64,000 nucleotides of DNA from Curtobacterium pusillum (GTDB lineage Bacteria > Actinomycetota > Actinomycetes > Actinomycetales > Microbacteriaceae), in assembly GCF_007680845.1 (NCBI RefSeq), contig NZ_VEIY01000003.1, positions 124,001-188,000 on the forward strand, read 5' to 3'. This document shows, piece by piece, positions 43,468-52,984 of this stretch. Each line of letters begins with the position of its first letter. The stretch's first letter is position 1. Below the pieces are notes generated by a model. The model made no database searches. It was not told the origin of the DNA and was given only the letters and a program-made list of their open reading frames with translations. The position numbers and the translations under genes were made by a program.

Positions 43468-44886
43468 CTAGCCGACGGATCCTTCCATGCTCATCTCGAT
43501 GAGCTTGTTGAGTTCGAGTGCGTACTCCATCGGGAGCTCGCGGGCGATCGGCTCGATGAAGCCGCGGACGATCATCGCCATCGCCTCGTCCTCCGCCATG
43601 CCGCGGGACATGAGGTAGAAGAGCTGTTCCTCGCTCACGCGGGAGACCGTTGCCTCGTGCCCGAGCTGGACGTCGTCGACGCGGATGTCGATCGCCGGGT
43701 AGGTGTCCGACCGGCTGATCGTGTCGACGAGCAGCGCGTCGCAGCGGACCGTGTTCGCCGCGTGGTGCGCGTTCGGGTCGACACGGACCTCGCCGCGGTA
43801 GCCCGCACGGCCGCCGCCGCGGGCGATCGACTTCGAGACGATCGAGGACGTCGTGTACGGCGCCATGTGGATCATCTTCGCGCCGGCGTCCTGGTGCTGG
43901 CCGGGGCCCGCGAACGCGACGGAGAGCGTCTCGCCCTTGGCGTGCTCACCGGCGAGGTAGATCGACGGGTACTTCATCGTGACCTTCGACCCGATGTTGC
44001 CGTCGATCCACTCCATCGTCGCGCCCTCGTGCGCGATCGCACGCTTGGTGACGAGGTTGTAGACGTTGTTCGACCAGTTCTGGATCGTCGTGTAGCGAAC
44101 GCGGGCGTTCTTCTTCACGATGATCTCGACGACGGCCGAGTGCAGCGAGTCCGACTTGTAGATCGGGGCCGTGCAGCCCTCGATGTAGTGGACGTAGGAG
44201 TCCTCGTCGGCGATGATCAGCGTCCGCTCGAACTGGCCCATGTTCTCGGTGTTGATCCGGAAGTACGCCTGCAGCGGGATCTCGACGTGGACGCCCTTCG
44301 GGACGTAGACGAACGAGCCGCCGGACCACACGGCCGTGTTCAGCGCGGCGAACTTGTTGTCGCCGGCCGGGATCACGGTGCCGAAGTACTCCTCGAAGAT
44401 CTCGGGGTGCTCGCGGAGGGCCGTGTCGGTGTCCATGAAGATGACACCCTGCTCTTCCAGGTCCTCGCGGATCTGGTGGTACACGACCTCGGACTCGTAC
44501 TGCGCGGCGACGCCGGCGACGAGGCGCTGACGCTCGGCCTCGGGGATGCCGAGCTTCTCGTAGGTCGCGCGGATGTCCTCGGGGAGGTCCTCCCACGACT
44601 GCGCCTGCTTCTCGGTGGAGCGGACGAAGTACTTGATGTTGTCGAAGTCGATGCCCGTCAGGTCGGCACCCCACGTCGGCATCGGCTTGCGGCCGAAGAG
44701 CGACAGCCCCTTGAGCCGGTTCTTGAGCATCCACTCGGGCTCGTTCTTGAGGTTCGAGATGTCCGTGACCACCTCTTCCGAGATGCCACGGCGAGCCGAG
44801 GCGCCGGCCGAGTCGGAGTCGGACCAGCCGAACTCGTATTGGCCGAGCCCTTCGAGCTCGGGACGGTCGATGAGCACGTCGGACAT
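43468..44886 (-). CDS. sufB: Fe-S cluster assembly protein SufB
   Basis: A 472-residue scaffold protein, first gene of the operon sufB-sufD-ferredoxin-sufC-suf[21 protein letters not shown] opens the core, and the IEGCTAPIY site holds the conserved Cys. [12 protein letters not shown] and [17 protein letters not shown] are typical of SufB. GAGGAG lies 6 bases before the ATG. No sufS, sufU or SufR regulator gene is adjacent, so the desulfurase must be encoded elsewhere. Confidence 0.95.
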   Translation of the reverse strand: MSDVLIDRPELEGLGQYEFGWSDSDSAGASARRGISEEVVTDISNLKNEPEWMLKNRLKGLSLFGRKPMPTWGADLTGIDFDNIKYFVRSTEKQAQSWEDLPEDIRATYEKLGIPEAERQRLVAGVAAQYESEVVYHQIREDLEEQGVIFMDTDTALREHPEIFEEYFGTVIPAGDNKFAALNTAVWSGGSFVYVPKGVHVEIPLQAYFRINTENMGQFERTLIIADEDSYVHYIEGCTAPIYKSDSLHSAVVEIIVKKNARVRYTTIQNWSNNVYNLVTKRAIAHEGATMEWIDGNIGSKVTMKYPSIYLAGEHAKGETLSVAFAGPGQHQDAGAKMIHMAPYTTSSIVSKSIARGGGRAGYRGEVRVDPNAHHAANTVRCDALLVDTISRSDTYPAIDIRVDDVQLGHEATVSRVSEEQLFYLMSRGMAEDEAMAMIVRGFIEPIARELPMEYALELNKLIEMSMEGSVG

Positions 44887-45075
44887 GGTCTCCTCGTTTC
44901 CTTCTCGCGGCAGCGTCTTCAGGTGTGAACCCGTGGCGTCTGGACGCCATTCCACCGCAGACCGCCGACACGGCGACCACGGTGCTGCTCCCTCGCAACG
45001 TCGATGGTTCCACACAGCCCTGAGTGTCATCGTCCTGATCGGATCGGCGAACTCGGCCCGTTCGGAGCCGGCACC

Positions 45076-45085
45076 TGCCTAGACT
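45076..45085. promoter_or_regulatory. Overlapping divergent -10 candidates for sufB and ctaA
   Basis: TGCCTAGACT gives TAGACT on the plus strand (for ctaA, leader about 60 bases) and TAGGCA on the minus strand (for the SUF operon, leader about 180 bases). The two share the central TA, as at 18.8 kb. The long SUF leader shows no riboswitch I recognise. The whole gap 44887-45151 has no gene. Confidence 0.35.
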
Positions 45086-45151
45086 TGACTGCTGCTGAAC
45101 CCTCGAATCCTACAGGTTCACTGCACGGAACAACAGGAAGGCACCACCCTC

Positions 45152-46126
45152 GTGACTCGCGTCGGATCCCCCGTCGACCAGGACGTCCGGACCCCGCGGT
45201 GGTGGTCACTCCCCCGCGTCGTCGACCAGCGCGTCGTCGTCGTCGCCTGGGCGTCCTTCATCGTCGAGGTCGTGCTCATCGGCACCGGCGGCCTCGTCCG
45301 TCTCACGGCCTCCGGGCTCGGATGCCCGACGTGGCCCACGTGCACGGCGGACTCGCTCGTGTCGACACCCGAGATGGGCGTCCACGGGATCATCGAGTTC
45401 GGCAACCGACTGCTCACCTTCGTGCTCGTCGTCGTGGCGATCGCGATGTTCCTCCTGGTCGTCCGGATGCGCCGGACGCGCCCCGAACTGTTCTGGCTCG
45501 CGTTCGCCCAGGGCGCAGCGATCCCCGTCCAGGCCGTCATCGGCGGCGTGAGCGTGTGGACGAACCTCAACCCGTTCGTCGTCGGCCTCCACTTCGTCGT
45601 CTCGGCCGCGCTCACCTCGGTGACCGCCGCGCTCGTCTACCGCGCGATGCGGGGCCCCCGCACGGCGGAGCGACTCGTCCCCGGGTGGTACACGGGCGTC
45701 GTCCGCGGCACGATCGCAGCGGTCGTCGTCACCGTGCTCGTCGGCATCCTCACCACCGGCAGTGGTCCGCACGCCGGGGCTGATGAAGCCGTCGACGGCG
45801 GCCGACTCCACCGCACGGGCTTCGACCCCGCGGTCATGGAGCACCTGCACGCCGTCCCCGCCTATGTCCTCTTCGCGCTGACCCTCGTGCTCGTGGTCGG
45901 TGCCGTCCGCCTGCGCCTGTCGAGCAAGTGGGCGCTGCTGCTGCTCGTGGTCGAGTTCGTGCAGATCGCCGTCGGTCTCACCCAGGCGCGGACGGGTCTG
46001 CCGGTCGGGTTGGTCGGCACGCACATGGTCCTCGCCGGGCTCCTCGTGGGCGCGACGACGGTGCTGACGCTGTCCACGCGGGGCACGGCCGGCCGTCAGG
46101 CGATCCGGGAGCGCGTCCGCGCCTGA
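45152..46126 (+). CDS. ctaA: Haem A synthase (COX15/CtaA)
   Basis: A 324-residue membrane protein with eight helices that oxidises haem O to haem A for cytochrome oxidase. IGTGGLVRLTASGLGCPTWPTC is the hallmark start, with the Cys pair in the first external loop. GVHGIIEFGNR, GLHFVVSAA, EHLHAVPAY and GTHMVLAGL supply the four haem-ligand His. GTG at 45152 has AGGAAGG in its leader. It faces ctaB, with which it works, across 524 bases. Confidence 0.94.
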   Translation: MTRVGSPVDQDVRTPRWWSLPRVVDQRVVVVAWASFIVEVVLIGTGGLVRLTASGLGCPTWPTCTADSLVSTPEMGVHGIIEFGNRLLTFVLVVVAIAMFLLVVRMRRTRPELFWLAFAQGAAIPVQAVIGGVSVWTNLNPFVVGLHFVVSAALTSVTAALVYRAMRGPRTAERLVPGWYTGVVRGTIAAVVVTVLVGILTTGSGPHAGADEAVDGGRLHRTGFDPAVMEHLHAVPAYVLFALTLVLVVGAVRLRLSSKWALLLLVVEFVQIAVGLTQARTGLPVGLVGTHMVLAGLLVGATTVLTLSTRGTAGRQAIRERVRA

Positions 46127-46179
46127 CGCGCGGCGGCGGGGCGACGCGCCGGCTGCGGTGCGCGCTGGGCACGCCCGTT

Positions 46180-46290
46180 CCGACACCGCACCGGTCGATC
46201 GACGCGTGCCGTGTCGCTCCGTGCACACGCATCCGTTGCGTCCGCATGCGCCGACACCGCACCGGTGGATCGACGCGTGCGGTGTCGTCC
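46180..46290. repeat. CGACACCGCAC two-hairpin cassette (family 3, copy B, well preserved)
   Basis: Two hairpins flank a linker. In the second, CGACACCGCAC and GTGCGGTGTCG pair perfectly over 11 bp around CGGTGGATCGACGC. The first is similar with one change. The linker holds GTGCACACGCATCCGTTGCG and CGCATGCG. It aligns over its whole length with 8328-8436. A GGAGGCGCGG half-site follows at 46300. The gap 46127-46650 contains no gene I can support; several short open frames there lack ribosome sites and family features. Confidence 0.75.
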
Positions 46291-46484
46291 AGCCCCTGAC
46301 GGGAGGCGCGGCACACCCCCGCAACGCCGCCGCGCGCCCGATGGCGGGCCGGGTCCAGCGCGTCGGTCGCGTCGTCCGCGGGCCGGCTCCTCGCCGTGGT
46401 GGAAGCGTCGGTGGGCACGGCCCTGCGCTGGTCACGCCGAGGTCCGGGACGCGACGCCTGCCCGCGCACGCAACAGCACGCGCA

Positions 46485-46602
46485 CGCAACCAACGACATC
46501 GCCGTTGTCGTACGACGTCGATGATGTCGCCACCCCGCGGACGCAATAGCCCGCCCGCGCAACGAACGACTTCCCCGCTGTCGTACGACGTCGACGATGT
46601 CG
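46485..46602. repeat. Two 45-base direct repeats around GTCGTACGAC
   Basis: 46485-46529 and 46558-46602 share CGCAAC, AACGAC, and TGTCGTACGACGTCGA-GATGTCG. GTCGTACGAC is a perfect 10-base palindrome. In the first copy CGACATC and GATGTCG make a further stem. It lies in the ctaA-ctaB convergent gap. Confidence 0.7.
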
Positions 46603-46650
46603 TACCGAGTCGGCCGCGCGCCTGTGCCCGAGAAGCCGCGCCCGCGCGCC

Positions 46651-47592
46651 CTAGAAGCTGAACACCTGCGGCAGCAGCGGGTCGATCCCCACGGCGATGA
46701 ACAGCAGCGTCAGGTACGTGATCGAGCTGTGGAACACCCGCATCGGCTGGACGTGCTCCACGTGCTGGATCGCCCGCGAGTACAGCCGGTGCGACTCCAC
46801 GACGAACCAGATGCCCCCGGCCAACGCCACGACCGTGTAGAGCGGCCCCATGTGTGCGACCGGGATGAGCAGGAGGGAGCAGACGAGCGTCGCCCACGCG
46901 TACAGGACGACCTGCAGCCCCACGACCGTCCGGCCACGGACGACCGCGAGCATCGGGACGCTCGCGGCGTCGTAGTCGTCGCGGTACTTCATCGACAGCG
47001 GCCAGTAGTGCGGCGGCGTCCAGAGGAAGATCACCATGAACAGGATCACCGGCGCCCAGCTGAGCGACCCGGTGACGCCGGCCCAGCCGATGAGGACGGG
47101 CATGCACCCGGCCGACCCGCCCCAGACGATGTTCTGCGGGGTGCGGCGCTTGAGCCAGAGCGTGTAGACGAACACGTAGATGAGGATCGCGACGACGCTG
47201 AGCGCCGCGGCGAGCCAGTTCACGAGGAAGCCGAGCACCGCGGTGGAGAGCACGCCGAGGACCCACGAGAAGACCAGGGCCTCACGGTCGGAGAGCTCGC
47301 CGGTGACGAGCGGGCGCGCGCTCGTCCGCTTCATCAGGCGGTCGATGTCACGGTCGATGTAGCAGTTGAACGCCGAAGCCGAGCCGGCGGACATCGCGCC
47401 GCCGAGCATCGTCCAGAAGACGAGCCAGAGGTCGGGGACCCCGCGCTCGGCGAGGAACATCGTCGGTGCCGTCGTGACGAGCAGCAGCTCCATGACCCGC
47501 GGCTTCGTCAGCGAGACGTACGCGCGGACCTTGCGGGACAGCGGCGATCGGGGTCGATCGGTGTCGGGCCGGGTCACGGTGGCAGTCGGCAA
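46651..47592 (-). CDS. ctaB: Protohaem IX farnesyltransferase (haem O synthase)
   Basis: A 313-residue UbiA-family membrane prenyltransferase that adds a farnesyl group to haem B, the step before Cta[21 protein letters not shown] contains the N-D-x3-D-x3-D pyrophosphate-binding motif, and [14 protein letters not shown] is the second Asp region. Nine hydrophobic helices are visible. The TTG start at 47592 has GAGG five bases upstream; GTG at 47577 is an alternative. It diverges from tkt. Confidence 0.93.
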   Translation of the reverse strand: MPTATVTRPDTDRPRSPLSRKVRAYVSLTKPRVMELLLVTTAPTMFLAERGVPDLWLVFWTMLGGAMSAGSASAFNCYIDRDIDRLMKRTSARPLVTGELSDREALVFSWVLGVLSTAVLGFLVNWLAAALSVVAILIYVFVYTLWLKRRTPQNIVWGGSAGCMPVLIGWAGVTGSLSWAPVILFMVIFLWTPPHYWPLSMKYRDDYDAASVPMLAVVRGRTVVGLQVVLYAWATLVCSLLLIPVAHMGPLYTVVALAGGIWFVVESHRLYSRAIQHVEHVQPMRVFHSSITYLTLLFIAVGIDPLLPQVFSF

Positions 47593-47807
47593 GGGAACCT
47601 CAGTCTGTTCGCGTCAGCTCGCACACTCGGTGAACGGCTCCGTCGTCGTCGGGGCGTGCGTCGACCCGGAATGTCCACGGGTCCCGATCAGTTTAGGCCA
47701 TCGAGGCGCCGCGACGATGCCCGCCCCGCCATCCGGACCGAAGTGCCCCGACACCGCGACGAGCGGCGGACGGGCACCGACACGCCCGGCCGGTGTCCGG
47801 TCCCCCC

Positions 47808-47866
47808 GACGTCGAGTGAACAACCGACGTCACCTGAACCCCTTCTGAGTGCATGGTCACTATGCT
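47808..47866 (+). promoter_or_regulatory. Candidate tkt-operon promoter with an upstream inverted repeat
   Basis: TATGCT at 47861-47866 is a likely -10 for tkt, giving a leader of about 155 bases. GACGTCG-N10-CGACGTC at 47808-47831 lies just upstream of where the -35 should be and may be an operator. The gap 47593-48028 between ctaB and tkt has no supported gene; an eight-codon frame starting at 48010 overlaps the tkt start and is probably chance. Confidence 0.4.
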
Positions 47867-48028
47867 GGAGTCGCCCTCCCGCAGTGCGCGCCCCGATGAC
47901 GTCGGCCGCTTTGAGCCGGTCGGCCGCCGCGAGACGGCGACACGACGAACGGCCCCGGGACGGCGATCATGTCCGTGCGATGGCACGAGCCCTCGCACAT
48001 GTCGCATCAATGAAGGGTCAACATCCAA

Positions 48029-50122
48029 GTGGCTGAATTCACCTGGGACGCCATCGACCGGAAGGCCGTCGACACGGCCCGCGTACTCGCCGCCGACTCG
48101 GTCGAGGCCGCCGGCAACGGTCACCCCGGCACCGCGATGAGCCTCGCTCCGCTCGCCCACCTCCTCTTCCAGAAGGTCATGCGTCGCGACCCGAGCGACT
48201 CCACCTGGATCGGCCGCGACCGCTTCATCCTCTCCGCCGGTCACGCCTCGATCCTGCAGTACGTGCAGTTCTACCTGCACGGCTACGGCCTCGAGATCGA
48301 CGACCTCCAGCACCTCCGCAAGTGGGGCTCGAAGACCCCGGGTCACCCGGAGTACGGCCACACCGACGGCGTCGAGATCACCACCGGCCCGCTCGGCCAG
48401 GGCCTCGCCTCCGGCGTCGGCTTCGGCTACGCGCAGCGCTTCGAGCGCGGCCTGTTCGACCCGGAGACCGCCGACGGCGAGTCGCCCTTCGACCACTTCA
48501 CCTACGTGATCGCCGGTGACGGCGACATGCAGGAAGGCGTGACGAACGAGGCCGCGAGCCTCGCCGGCCGCCAGCAGCTCGGTCGTCTGGTCGTCTTCTA
48601 CGACTCGAACCAGATCTCGATCGAGGACGACACCGACATCGCCTTCTCCGAGGACGTCGCGGCTCGCTACGAGGCGCTCGGCTGGCACGTCCAGCACGTC
48701 GACTGGAAGAAGACCGGCGAGTACTCCGAGGACGTCGAGTCCCTGTACGCCGCCGTCGAAGCCGCCAAGGCCGAGACGACCAAGCCGTCCCTCATCGTCC
48801 TCAAGACGATCATCGGCTGGCCGTCGCCGACCAAGCAGAACTCCGGCAAGATCCACGGTTCGGCGCTCGGCGCCGACGAGCTGAAGGGCCTCAAGGAGGT
48901 CCTCGGCTTCGACCCCGAGAAGACCTTCGACGTCGACCCCGAGGTGCTCGAGTACACCCGCGGCGCGGTCGCCAAGGGCCAGGAGCAGCACGCCGAGTGG
49001 ACCAAGACCTTCGACGCGTGGGCCGCGGCCAACCCGGAGAAGAAGACGCTCCTCGACCGGATCAACGCCGGCGAGCTGCCCGAGGGCCTCGAAGAAGCCC
49101 TCCCGGTCTTCCCGACCGAGAAGGCCGTCTCGACCCGTGCCGCCTCCGGCAAGGTCATCAACGCCATCGCGCCGCTCATGCCCGAGTTCTGGGGCGGCTC
49201 GGCCGACCTCGCCGAGTCGAACCTCACGACGATCGAGGGCGCGAAGTCCTTCGGTCCGGCCGAGGCCTCGACCAAGACGTGGAGCACCGACCCGTACGGC
49301 CGCGTGCTGCACTTCGGCATCCGCGAGCACGCGATGGGCTCGATCCTCAACGGCATCGTCCTGCACGGGAACACCCGCCCCTTCGGCGGCACCTTCCTCA
49401 TCTTCAGCGACTACATGCGCCCGGCGGTCCGTCTCGCCGCGCTCATGAAGGCGCCGGCGATCTACGTGTGGACGCACGACTCCATCGCCCTCGGCGAGGA
49501 CGGCCCGACGCACCAGCCGATCGAGCAGCTCACCGCCCTCCGCGCGATCCCGGGTCTGGACGTCGTCCGCCCCGCCGACGCCAACGAGGTCGCGTACGCC
49601 TGGCTCGAGATGCTCCGTCACAAGGACCGTCCGGCCGGCATCGCGCTGAGCCGCCAGAACCTGCCCGTCTTCGAGCGCGGTGAGGGTGACGCCTCCGGCG
49701 AGACGCTCGCCTCGGCGAAGAACGTCGCCAAGGGTGCGTACATCCTGGCCGAGGCGCCGAACGGCACCCCGGACGTGATCCTCATCGGCACCGGTTCCGA
49801 GGTCCAGATCGCGGTCGAGGCGCGCGAGCAGCTCAAGGCGGAGGGCATCAACGCCCGCGTCGTGAGCGCCCCGTCGCTCGAGTGGTTCTTCGAGCAGCCC
49901 GAGAGCTACCGCGAGCAGGTCCTCCCGAAGGCGGTCACGGCGCGCGTGTCGGTCGAGGCCGGCATCGCCATGAGCTGGCGCGACATCGTCGGCGACAAGG
50001 GCCGCAGCGTCTCGATCGAGCACTTCGGTGCCTCGGCCGACTACCAGACGCTGTTCAAGGAGTTCGGCTTCACGACGGAGCACGTCGTGGCCGCCGCCAA
50101 GGAATCGATCGCGGCTTCCTGA
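48029..50122 (+). CDS. tkt: Transketolase
   Basis: A 697-residue thiamine-diphosphate enzyme moving two-carbon units among sugar phosphates. NGHPGTAMSLAPLAHLLF and GPLGQGLASGVGFGYA are the N-terminal signatures, GDGDMQEGVTNEAASLAG binds ThDP/Mg, and HFGIREHAMGSILNGI carries the conserved Glu of the Pyr domain. It starts the cluster tkt-tal-pgi-zwf-opcA-pgl. The GTG has GAAGGGT in its leader. The codon choice is strongly biased to C-ending codons, which suggests high expression. Confidence 0.96.
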   Translation: MAEFTWDAIDRKAVDTARVLAADSVEAAGNGHPGTAMSLAPLAHLLFQKVMRRDPSDSTWIGRDRFILSAGHASILQYVQFYLHGYGLEIDDLQHLRKWGSKTPGHPEYGHTDGVEITTGPLGQGLASGVGFGYAQRFERGLFDPETADGESPFDHFTYVIAGDGDMQEGVTNEAASLAGRQQLGRLVVFYDSNQISIEDDTDIAFSEDVAARYEALGWHVQHVDWKKTGEYSEDVESLYAAVEAAKAETTKPSLIVLKTIIGWPSPTKQNSGKIHGSALGADELKGLKEVLGFDPEKTFDVDPEVLEYTRGAVAKGQEQHAEWTKTFDAWAAANPEKKTLLDRINAGELPEGLEEALPVFPTEKAVSTRAASGKVINAIAPLMPEFWGGSADLAESNLTTIEGAKSFGPAEASTKTWSTDPYGRVLHFGIREHAMGSILNGIVLHGNTRPFGGTFLIFSDYMRPAVRLAALMKAPAIYVWTHDSIALGEDGPTHQPIEQLTALRAIPGLDVVRPADANEVAYAWLEMLRHKDRPAGIALSRQNLPVFERGEGDASGETLASAKNVAKGAYILAEAPNGTPDVILIGTGSEVQIAVEAREQLKAEGINARVVSAPSLEWFFEQPESYREQVLPKAVTARVSVEAGIAMSWRDIVGDKGRSVSIEHFGASADYQTLFKEFGFTTEHVVAAAKESIAAS

Positions 50123-50129
50123 CCCACCG

Positions 50130-50165
50130 GGGCCGGGTCCGGTTCGCCGGACCCGGCCCTTCTTC
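50130..50165 (+). terminator. Terminator of tkt with a short T-rich tail
   Basis: GGGCCGGGTCCGG, loop TTCG, CCGGACCCGGCCC, then TTCTT. The 13-bp perfect stem with a pyrimidine tail is the most classical terminator in the window. It is followed at once by a family 1 element. Confidence 0.85.
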
Positions 50166-50201
50166 CGGGAGGCGCGGCTCGGCCCCGCCACGCGCCTCCC
50201 G
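50166..50201. repeat. GGAGGCGCGG element (family 1) between tkt and tal
   Basis: CGGGAGGCGCG and CGCGCCTCCCG form an 11-bp perfect stem around GCTCGGCCCCGCCA. It stands directly after the tkt terminator, so two stems lie in a row ahead of tal. Confidence 0.8.
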
Positions 50202-50250
50202 GTCCCCCACACCACGGCCAGACGGCCGATGAAGGAAAGAAGAGAAACAC

Positions 50251-51363
50251 ATGGCTGAGAACACCCCCACCGCCGCCCTCTCCGCGGTCGGCGTGAGCAT
50301 CTGGCTCGACGACCTCTCGCGCGAACTGCTCGAGACCGGCAAGCTCGAGCAGCTCATCGCCGAGAAGAACGTCGTCGGCGTCACCACGAACCCGACGATC
50401 TTCGCCTCGGCCCTCGCCAAGGGCGAGCGCTACGACGCGCAGGTCAAGGAGCTGGCCGCCGCCGACACCGAGCTGACCGACGCGATCTTCGAGATCACCA
50501 CGCAGGACGTCGCCAACGCGTCGGACCTCTTCAAGCCGATCTACGACGCGACCAAGGGCTTCGACGGCCGCGTGTCGATCGAGGTCGAGCCGGGCCTCGC
50601 CCACGAGACCGCGAAGACCATCGAGCAGGCCAAGTTCCTCTTCGAGAAGGTCGGCCGCGAGAACGTCCTCATCAAGATCCCCGCGACGCTCGAGGGCCTC
50701 GAGGCCATCACCGAGGTCATCGCCGCCGGCGTCTCGGTCAACGTCACCCTGATCTTCTCGCTCGAGCGCTACCGCGCCGTCATCGACGCCTACCTCGGTG
50801 GCCTCGAGAAGGCCAAGGCCGCCGGTCACGACCTCTCGAAGATCCACTCGGTCGCGTCGTTCTTCGTGTCGCGCGTCGACTCCGAGATCGACAAGCGCCT
50901 CGACGCCGTCGGCACGGACGAGGCGAAGGCCCTCAAGTCGAAGGCCGGCATCGCCAACGCGCAGCTCGCCTACCAGGTCTGGACCGAGGCGTTCGCCACC
51001 GAGCGCGCCCTCGGCCTGCTCGAGTCGGGTGCGAACACGCAGCGCCCGCTCTGGGCCTCGACCGGTGTCAAGGACCCGTCGCTGCCCGACACGCTCTACG
51101 TGACCGAGCTCGCCGCCCCGAACACCGTCAACACGATGCCGGGCAAGACCCTCGACGCCACGTTCGACCACGCGGAGATCCACGGCGACGCCATCGCCGG
51201 CACCTTCGACGCCGCGCAGGACGTGCTCGACCAGCTCGCCGCGCAGGGCATCGACTACGACGACGTCGTGGCGCTGCTCGAGAAGGAAGGCGTCGACAAG
51301 TTCAACGTCTCGTGGGGCGAGCTCGTCGACACCGTCAAGACCGCACTCGAGGGCGCGAAGTAA
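50251..51363 (+). CDS. tal: Transaldolase
   Basis: A 370-residue transaldolase of the long actinobacterial type, transferring dihydroxyacetone units. [13 protein letters not shown] is the N-terminal signature, [12 protein letters not shown] contains the Schiff-base Lys, and [15 protein letters not shown] follows. [17 protein letters not shown] completes the barrel. It has a GAAGGAAAG ribosome site. Two stem-loops separate it from tkt, so it may be transcribed both by readthrough and on its own. Confidence 0.95.
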   Translation: MAENTPTAALSAVGVSIWLDDLSRELLETGKLEQLIAEKNVVGVTTNPTIFASALAKGERYDAQVKELAAADTELTDAIFEITTQDVANASDLFKPIYDATKGFDGRVSIEVEPGLAHETAKTIEQAKFLFEKVGRENVLIKIPATLEGLEAITEVIAAGVSVNVTLIFSLERYRAVIDAYLGGLEKAKAAGHDLSKIHSVASFFVSRVDSEIDKRLDAVGTDEAKALKSKAGIANAQLAYQVWTEAFATERALGLLESGANTQRPLWASTGVKDPSLPDTLYVTELAAPNTVNTMPGKTLDATFDHAEIHGDAIAGTFDAAQDVLDQLAAQGIDYDDVVALLEKEGVDKFNVSWGELVDTVKTALEGAK

Positions 51364-51364
51364 G

Positions 51365-52969
51365 TTGACCGTCTCCATCGCCGCCAGCGGTGACGCGGCG
51401 CGGGCCATCGACACGGTGGTCCCGCGCCTCGTCACCGACCTGGTGGCCTCGGGCATCACCGCCCAGGACCCCGAACTCTGGGGCCCGGACGCCGAGGCCG
51501 AGGCGTCGAACCGCCTCGGGTGGGTGGAGGCCGTCTCGGTCTCCCGTCCGCTCGTCGCCGAGATCATCGCACTCCGCGAGCAGCTCGCCGCCGACGGGGT
51601 CGACCACGTCGTCCTCGCCGGCATGGGCGGCTCGTCCCTCGCGCCCGAGGTCATCACCCGGACCGCGGGGGTGCCGCTCACGGTCCTCGACTCGACCGAC
51701 CCGGCCCAGGTCCGGGCGGCCGTCGAGCACCAGCTGGACCGCACCGTCCTCGTCGTCTCGTCGAAGTCGGGCTCGACCCTCGAGACCGACTCGCAGCGCC
51801 GGGTGTACGAGCAGGCCTTCCGTGACGCCGGCATCGATCCGGCGTCGCGCATCGTCGTCGTCACGGACCCGGGCTCCCCGCTCGAGGCCGAGGCGACCGC
51901 CGCCGGGTACCGCGTCTTCACCGCCGACCCGACCGTGGGCGGCCGCTACTCCGCGCTGACCGCGTTCGGCCTGGTGCCGTCCGGTCTCGCCGGCGCCGAC
52001 ATCGTCGAACTGCTCGACGAGGCCGACGCCATCTCCGCGCTCCTCGCGGTCGACACCGACGAGAACCCGGGCCTCGTGCTCGGTGCCGTCCTCGGTGGCA
52101 CCGCGCCGTTGCGCGACAAGATCGGCATCGTCCCGGACGGCACCCACATCGTCGGGTTCGGCGACTGGGTCGAACAGCTGATCGCCGAGTCCACCGGGAA
52201 GGACGGCAGCGGCCTCCTCCCCGTCGTGCTCGACGTCGACTCGCCCGAGGTCACGGCCGGTCTGCCGGACCTGCAGGTCATCCGCCTCGTCGGCTCCCGC
52301 GAAGAAGAGCGGCACGTCGCCGAGGGCGAGGTCGAGATCACCGGGACGCTCGGCGGACAGCTCCTCACGTGGGAGTACGCCGTCGCCGTCGCCGGGCGGT
52401 TGCTCGGCATCAACCCGTTCGACCAGCCCGACGTCGAGGCGGCCAAGGTCGCCGCGCGCGCCCTGCTCGACGACCGACCCGAGCCGACGGAACCCGCCTT
52501 CACCGAGGACGGCACCGCCGTCCGCGCGACGGGGGGACTGACGGCCGGGACCACGCTCGCGGAAGCCGTGTCGCGCCTCCTGGACGAAGTGGACGCGACC
52601 GGCTACCTGGCTGTGCAGGCCTACGTGGACCGCACCGCGAACCAGGCCCTCGAACCGCTGCGCGACGCCCTGGCGGCGCGCACCGGACGACCCGTCACGT
52701 TCGGCTACGGCCCGCGGTTCCTGCACTCGACCGGCCAGTACCACAAGGGTGGTCCGGCCAACGGCGTGTTCCTGCAGATCGTCGCCGACGAACCCGACGA
52801 CCTCGCCGTCCCCGGCCGGCCGTTCACGTTCGGCCAACTCATCCAGGCCCAGGCCGCCGGTGACGCGAGTGTCCTCGCGCAGCACGGCCGGCCGGTCCTG
52901 ACCCTCACGACGACGGACGTCGCCGCTGCCACCGCAGCACTGACCGCCGCCGTCTCCACCGACTCGTAA
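51365..52969 (+). CDS. pgi: Glucose-6-phosphate isomerase
   Basis: A 534-residue isomerase converting glucose 6-phosphate and fructose 6-phosphate. VVSSKSGSTLETDS near 136 is the first SIS phosphate site, GGRYSALTAFGLVPSGLAG is the second motif and FGYGPRFLHSTGQYHKGGP near the end gives the catalytic Lys/His region. It belongs to a divergent actinobacterial branch, sometimes fused to or placed beside transaldolase. The TTG start at 51365 lies one base after the tal stop, so coupling is likely; no good ribosome site is visible. Confidence 0.9.
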   Translation: MTVSIAASGDAARAIDTVVPRLVTDLVASGITAQDPELWGPDAEAEASNRLGWVEAVSVSRPLVAEIIALREQLAADGVDHVVLAGMGGSSLAPEVITRTAGVPLTVLDSTDPAQVRAAVEHQLDRTVLVVSSKSGSTLETDSQRRVYEQAFRDAGIDPASRIVVVTDPGSPLEAEATAAGYRVFTADPTVGGRYSALTAFGLVPSGLAGADIVELLDEADAISALLAVDTDENPGLVLGAVLGGTAPLRDKIGIVPDGTHIVGFGDWVEQLIAESTGKDGSGLLPVVLDVDSPEVTAGLPDLQVIRLVGSREEERHVAEGEVEITGTLGGQLLTWEYAVAVAGRLLGINPFDQPDVEAAKVAARALLDDRPEPTEPAFTEDGTAVRATGGLTAGTTLAEAVSRLLDEVDATGYLAVQAYVDRTANQALEPLRDALAARTGRPVTFGYGPRFLHSTGQYHKGGPANGVFLQIVADEPDDLAVPGRPFTFGQLIQAQAAGDASVLAQHGRPVLTLTTTDVAAATAALTAAVSTDS

Positions 52970-52984
52970 GGAGTTCACCGACTC

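Noticed and set aside
44887..45151. Riboswitch in the long SUF leader
   Set aside because: No known aptamer pattern could be matched by eye, and the sequence has only weak hairpins.
46127..46650. Hidden small genes in the ctaA-ctaB gap
   Set aside because: Short frames exist in several phases but lack ribosome sites and start-codon context, and they follow the repeat sequence rather than a protein-like pattern.
48010..48036. Leader peptide before tkt
   Set aside because: The eight-codon frame overlaps the tkt start and has neither a regulatory codon run nor an attenuator.
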